From positions 1-64,000 of the forward strand of contig CAZKPS010000001.1 in the NCBI GenBank assembly GCA_964554765.1: 64,000 nucleotides of DNA. The letters run 5' to 3'. Origin of the DNA: JAQBQZ01 sp964554765. Lineage in GTDB: Bacteria > Patescibacteriota > Minisyncoccia > Phycocordibacterales > CAIRYW01. Below the pieces are notes generated by a model that saw only the letters and a program-made list of their open reading frames with translations, had not been told where the DNA came from and ran no database searches. Shown in pieces: positions 61,385 through 64,000 of this stretch. How positions within the stretch are numbered: position 1 is the stretch's first letter; the number at the start of each line of letters is the position of its first letter. The translations under genes were made by a program, and so were the position numbers.

Positions 61385-61954
61385 TCACCCTTTTCTTAAC
61401 GCCAAAAATCCGACAAGTGTATTTACAATAAGTATCCATACTGGAAAAAGGAGGTTTGGTAAATCAAAAATAGTATTTGAGATAAGACTGAGAAATGCTC
61501 CAAAAGCCACCATAAACCATCCTAAAGGTAATTCAGACTTTGGATCTCGATATGTTTTTACTATTGTCGGAACCCCTGCAAGAATATCCGCAACGAGCGA
61601 GAATATGATCGCAAGGAGTGGATTGTTTGTTGTCTGCCACAGTATAATTGCAACTATTGCAAGTACAAAACAAATAATTTCTATTGGCCCATATTTTTTA
61701 TATCCATATCCAGTAAAACAAAATACAACGACAGTAAGTGCAGCAAGCAGATCTCCTATGACGAGTATTATTGTCCATGATGCGCCCGCACTATATTGAG
61801 CAAGAGCAGATATCGAAAGCAGAATACACCAAAGCACATACGAAACAACATTAGGACGAGTAGTTCCGTGCAAAATATCTTTTATATACGGAATAATAGA
61901 AAAGAATGCGAGTACACCACCAGTAGTTCCTAATATTTGGTGCCAGTCTGTCAT
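61385..61954 (-). CDS. PQ-loop-like seven-helix membrane protein
   Basis: 189 residues, about six to seven helices. LGTTGGVLAFFSIIPYIKDI and LVADILAGVPTIVKTYRDPK carry the PQ-loop/SemiSWEET-like pattern with a Pro-Tyr/Pro-Thr pair in two repeats. Likely a small-solute carrier or unknown membrane protein. Confidence 0.75.
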   Translation of the reverse strand: MTDWHQILGTTGGVLAFFSIIPYIKDILHGTTRPNVVSYVLWCILLSISALAQYSAGASWTIILVIGDLLAALTVVVFCFTGYGYKKYGPIEIICFVLAIVAIILWQTTNNPLLAIIFSLVADILAGVPTIVKTYRDPKSELPLGWFMVAFGAFLSLISNTIFDLPNLLFPVWILIVNTLVGFLALRKG

Positions 61955-61975
61955 TAAGAAAGTATAACACTAAAT

Positions 61976-62012
61976 AAAAATGCACCGCGCCTTTAGGCGC
62001 GGTGCATTTTTA
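61976..62012. terminator. Terminator upstream of the PQ-loop gene / after fusA
   Basis: AAAAATGCACCGCGCC-TTT-AGGCGCGGTGCATTTTT, perfect stem with short tip. It ends the fusA transcript on the minus strand. Confidence 0.85.
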
Positions 62013-62057
62013 TTTGATTATTTGTTTCTTGACCCTTGTATACTTTGAGCGGAGCGA

Positions 62058-64000
62058 TTATTTCTTCGCTTCCTGGATTTGCTTCTCAACATTTGGAGGC
62101 ACAATCTCATAGTGATCGAATTCCATTGTTGATGATGCTCGTCCTTCTGTAAGAGATCGGAGGCTTGTTACATATCCGAACATTTCAGATAGTGGCACCA
62201 TTGCAAGGATTGCTTTGTTCTGACCTCGGTCTGACATAGATACAATCTGTGCTCGCTTTGAACTCAAGTTTCCAGTTACGTCACCCATGAATTTTTCAGG
62301 TGTTACAACCTCAACTTTCATGATAGGTTCGAGGATAACAGGCTTTGCTCGCTTAGCAGCTTCTTGGAACGCTTGTGATCCTGCAATCTTGAAGGCGATT
62401 TCAGATGAGTCCACATCGTGGTAAGAACCAAATGTAAGTTCACAAGAAACATCTACCATCTTAAATCCAGCAACAATACCTCGATCCATTGCTTCCTTCA
62501 CACCCTTTTCAACAGCAGGAATAAATTCTTGTGGAATAACACCTCCCTTAATAGAGTCGATGAATTCAAACCCTTCTTCACGTGTTACGTTCTTTGGAAC
62601 CTTTGCCCCTTCTTCAAGAGGCTTAAGTGGTCGAAGTGTAAGCACCACGTGACCATACTGACCCTTACCTCCAGACTGCTTAACATATTTATGTTCAGCT
62701 TCAGCTTCGGCAGTAATAGTTTCTTTGTATGCTACCTGTGGTTTACCTACGTTTGCTTCAACGTTGAATTCTCGCTTCATTCGGTCAATCATAATTTCGA
62801 GATGAAGCTCACCCATTCCTGAGATCAATGTTTCTCCAGTTTCCTGATTTGTAGAGATTCGGAATGTTGGATCTTCATCAGAAAGTTTCTTAAGAGCCAT
62901 ACCCATTTTCTCTTGGTCTGCTTTTGTTTTTGGTTCGATTCGGAGTGACACCACAGGTTCTGCGAATTTGATTGGATCAAGAATGATTGGGTTTGCTTCG
63001 TCACAGAATGTATGTGAAGTTTTCGCTTCCTTGAGACCTACCGCAGCTGCGATTTCTCCAGCATATACTTTCTTCACTTCTTCTCGCTTGTTTGCTTGAA
63101 GTCGTACGATTCGTCCGAGTCGCTCTTTGTTACCTGTTGTTGAGTTGTAGATGTATGATCCTGCTTCGATTGTTCCAGAGTATACTCGGAAGAATGTAAG
63201 CTGACCTACGAATGGATCTGTCTGGAGTTTGAATGCGAGCGCAGCAAATGGTTCAGAGTCAGAAGCTTTTCTTTCGATTTCCTCATTTGTATTTGGGTCG
63301 ATTCCTTTTACTGCTGGAATATCAAGTGGTGATGGAAGGTATTCAACCACCGCATCAAGTACGAGCTGTACACCCTTGTTCTTGAGTGCTGATCCTGTAA
63401 ACACTGGGAAAAGCTGGTTTGCGATTGTTGCCTTTCGGATTACTCGCTTCAAATCCGCGATAGCAATTTCTTTTCCTTCAAGGAAATCATTCATCATTGC
63501 TTCATCGAGTTCTGCAACTTTTTCTACGAGCATTGCTCGGTATTTCTTTGCATCCTCGAGATATTCTGCTGGGATTTCTGCTTCTCGAATAGTGTTACCC
63601 ATTTCTCCTTCAAAGAAGTATGCCTTCATCTTGAGAAGATCAATCACACCGTTGTGGTTTTCTTCGAGACCAATCGGAATCTGCATTCGAACAGCATTCT
63701 TGTTCAATCGGTCGATGATAGATGCAAAACTTCGCTCAAATGATGCACCCATTCGGTCAAGCTTGTTGATAAAACAACATCGTGGCACTCGATATTTATC
63801 AGCTTGTCGCCACACGGTTTCAGACTGAGGTTCCACACCAGCCACACCATCAAACACCACAACTCCACCATCGAGAACTTTAAGAGATCGTTCTACTTCC
63901 ACTGTAAAATCCACGTGTCCTGGAGTATCGATGATATTGAATCGGTGCATAAGAGATCTATCAGTACCCATATATGTAGGATTCCAGAAACAAGTAATAG
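62058..64000 (-). CDS. fusA: Elongation factor G (5' end beyond window)
   Basis: The frame is open to the right edge and encodes ITCFWNPTYMGTDRSLMHRF just before HRFNIIDTPGHVDFTVEVER (G3). G4 reads FINKLDRMGASF. Domains II-V follow, with MGELHLEIMIDRMKREFNVE and GGVIPQEFIPAVEKGVKEAM. The ATG at 63971 is an internal Met, not the start. About 70 N-terminal residues, including the P-loop, are outside. EF-G translocates tRNA and mRNA. Confidence 0.96.
   Translation of the reverse strand, partial: ITCFWNPTYMGTDRSLMHRFNIIDTPGHVDFTVEVERSLKVLDGGVVVFDGVAGVEPQSETVWRQADKYRVPRCCFINKLDRMGASFERSFASIIDRLNKNAVRMQIPIGLEENHNGVIDLLKMKAYFFEGEMGNTIREAEIPAEYLEDAKKYRAMLVEKVAELDEAMMNDFLEGKEIAIADLKRVIRKATIANQLFPVFTGSALKNKGVQLVLDAVVEYLPSPLDIPAVKGIDPNTNEEIERKASDSEPFAALAFKLQTDPFVGQLTFFRVYSGTIEAGSYIYNSTTGNKERLGRIVRLQANKREEVKKVYAGEIAAAVGLKEAKTSHTFCDEANPIILDPIKFAEPVVSLRIEPKTKADQEKMGMALKKLSDEDPTFRISTNQETGETLISGMGELHLEIMIDRMKREFNVEANVGKPQVAYKETITAEAEAEHKYVKQSGGKGQYGHVVLTLRPLKPLEEGAKVPKNVTREEGFEFIDSIKGGVIPQEFIPAVEKGVKEAMDRGIVAGFKMVDVSCELTFGSYHDVDSSEIAFKIAGSQAFQEAAKRAKPVILEPIMKVEVVTPEKFMGDVTGNLSSKRAQIVSMSDRGQNKAILAMVPLSEMFGYVTSLRSLTEGRASSTMEFDHYEIVPPNVEKQIQEAKK

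Overview
The window looks like a genome fragment of a Patescibacteria/CPR bacterium, most likely of the Parcubacteria (Paceibacteria) group. The reasons are indirect but agree. A full S10-spc ribosomal gene series is present with no rpmD (uL30) between rpsE and rplO. The 16S rRNA departs from the usual 515F and 806R priming sites and carries a large insert. The RNase P RNA is swollen by inserts. Gene leaders are A/T-rich and none that I read has a Shine-Dalgarno motif. Many proteins are small, membrane-anchored and unrecognised. One scaffold gap of 10 N lies at 52901-52910.

Layout. 1-10.5 kb (minus strand): a truncated membrane protein, rnpB, murI, a metallo-beta-lactamase-fold protein, msrB, a flavodoxin-fold reductase, three tandem proteins that share a PEP-utilising swivelling His domain, prfA and rpmE. 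10.8-16.3 kb (plus): secG, an oligopeptide-type solute-binding protein, RNase J and an MFS transporter. 16.4-24.3 kb (minus): small membrane proteins, a cytidylate-kinase-like protein, an ABC exporter, rsmI, radC and a PH-domain protein. 24.3-28.8 kb: tRNA-Ile(GAU) inside a long palindrome, three small ORFs, a stand-alone 16S rRNA with its own promoter, processing stem and terminator, and several compact units with terminators. 28.8-31.5 kb: smpB and a DipZ-like CcdA-thioredoxin fusion. 31.9-33.1 kb (plus): infC-rpmI-rplT. 33.2-43.3 kb (minus): ndk, a VirD4/TraG-like ATPase and a 2145-residue secreted repeat protein ending in an S74 chaperone domain. 43.4-60 kb (minus): the tuf-S10-spc series, read as tuf, rpsJ, rplC, rplD, rplW, rplB, (insert), rpsS, rplV, rpsC, rplP, rpmC, rpsQ, rplN, rplX, rplE, (insert), rpsZ, rpsH, rplF, rplR, rpsE, rplO, secY, (terminator), adk, a homoserine-dehydrogenase-like gene and map. 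60-64 kb (minus): an EamA permease, two membrane proteins and the 3' part of fusA.

The most unusual signal is in the RNA genes. rnpB contains two identical 120-bp inserts and a third, differently worded one in P3; the 16S gene contains a 113-bp insert in helix 39. All four have the same plan: a short GC-rich hairpin with a GAA/TTC tip, an A/T-rich arm, a core resembling ATGCAAATGCA, a complementary arm, and a second GC-rich hairpin. The arm wording also occurs in intergenic spacers, for example between secY and rplO. A second family of hairpin chains (three related copies) surrounds the tRNA-Ile locus and recurs between rpsZ and the genes inserted upstream of it. The 3' end of the 16S gene aligns without gaps to E. 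coli through helix 45 but has no CCUCC anti-Shine-Dalgarno, which fits the SD-less leaders of the protein genes.
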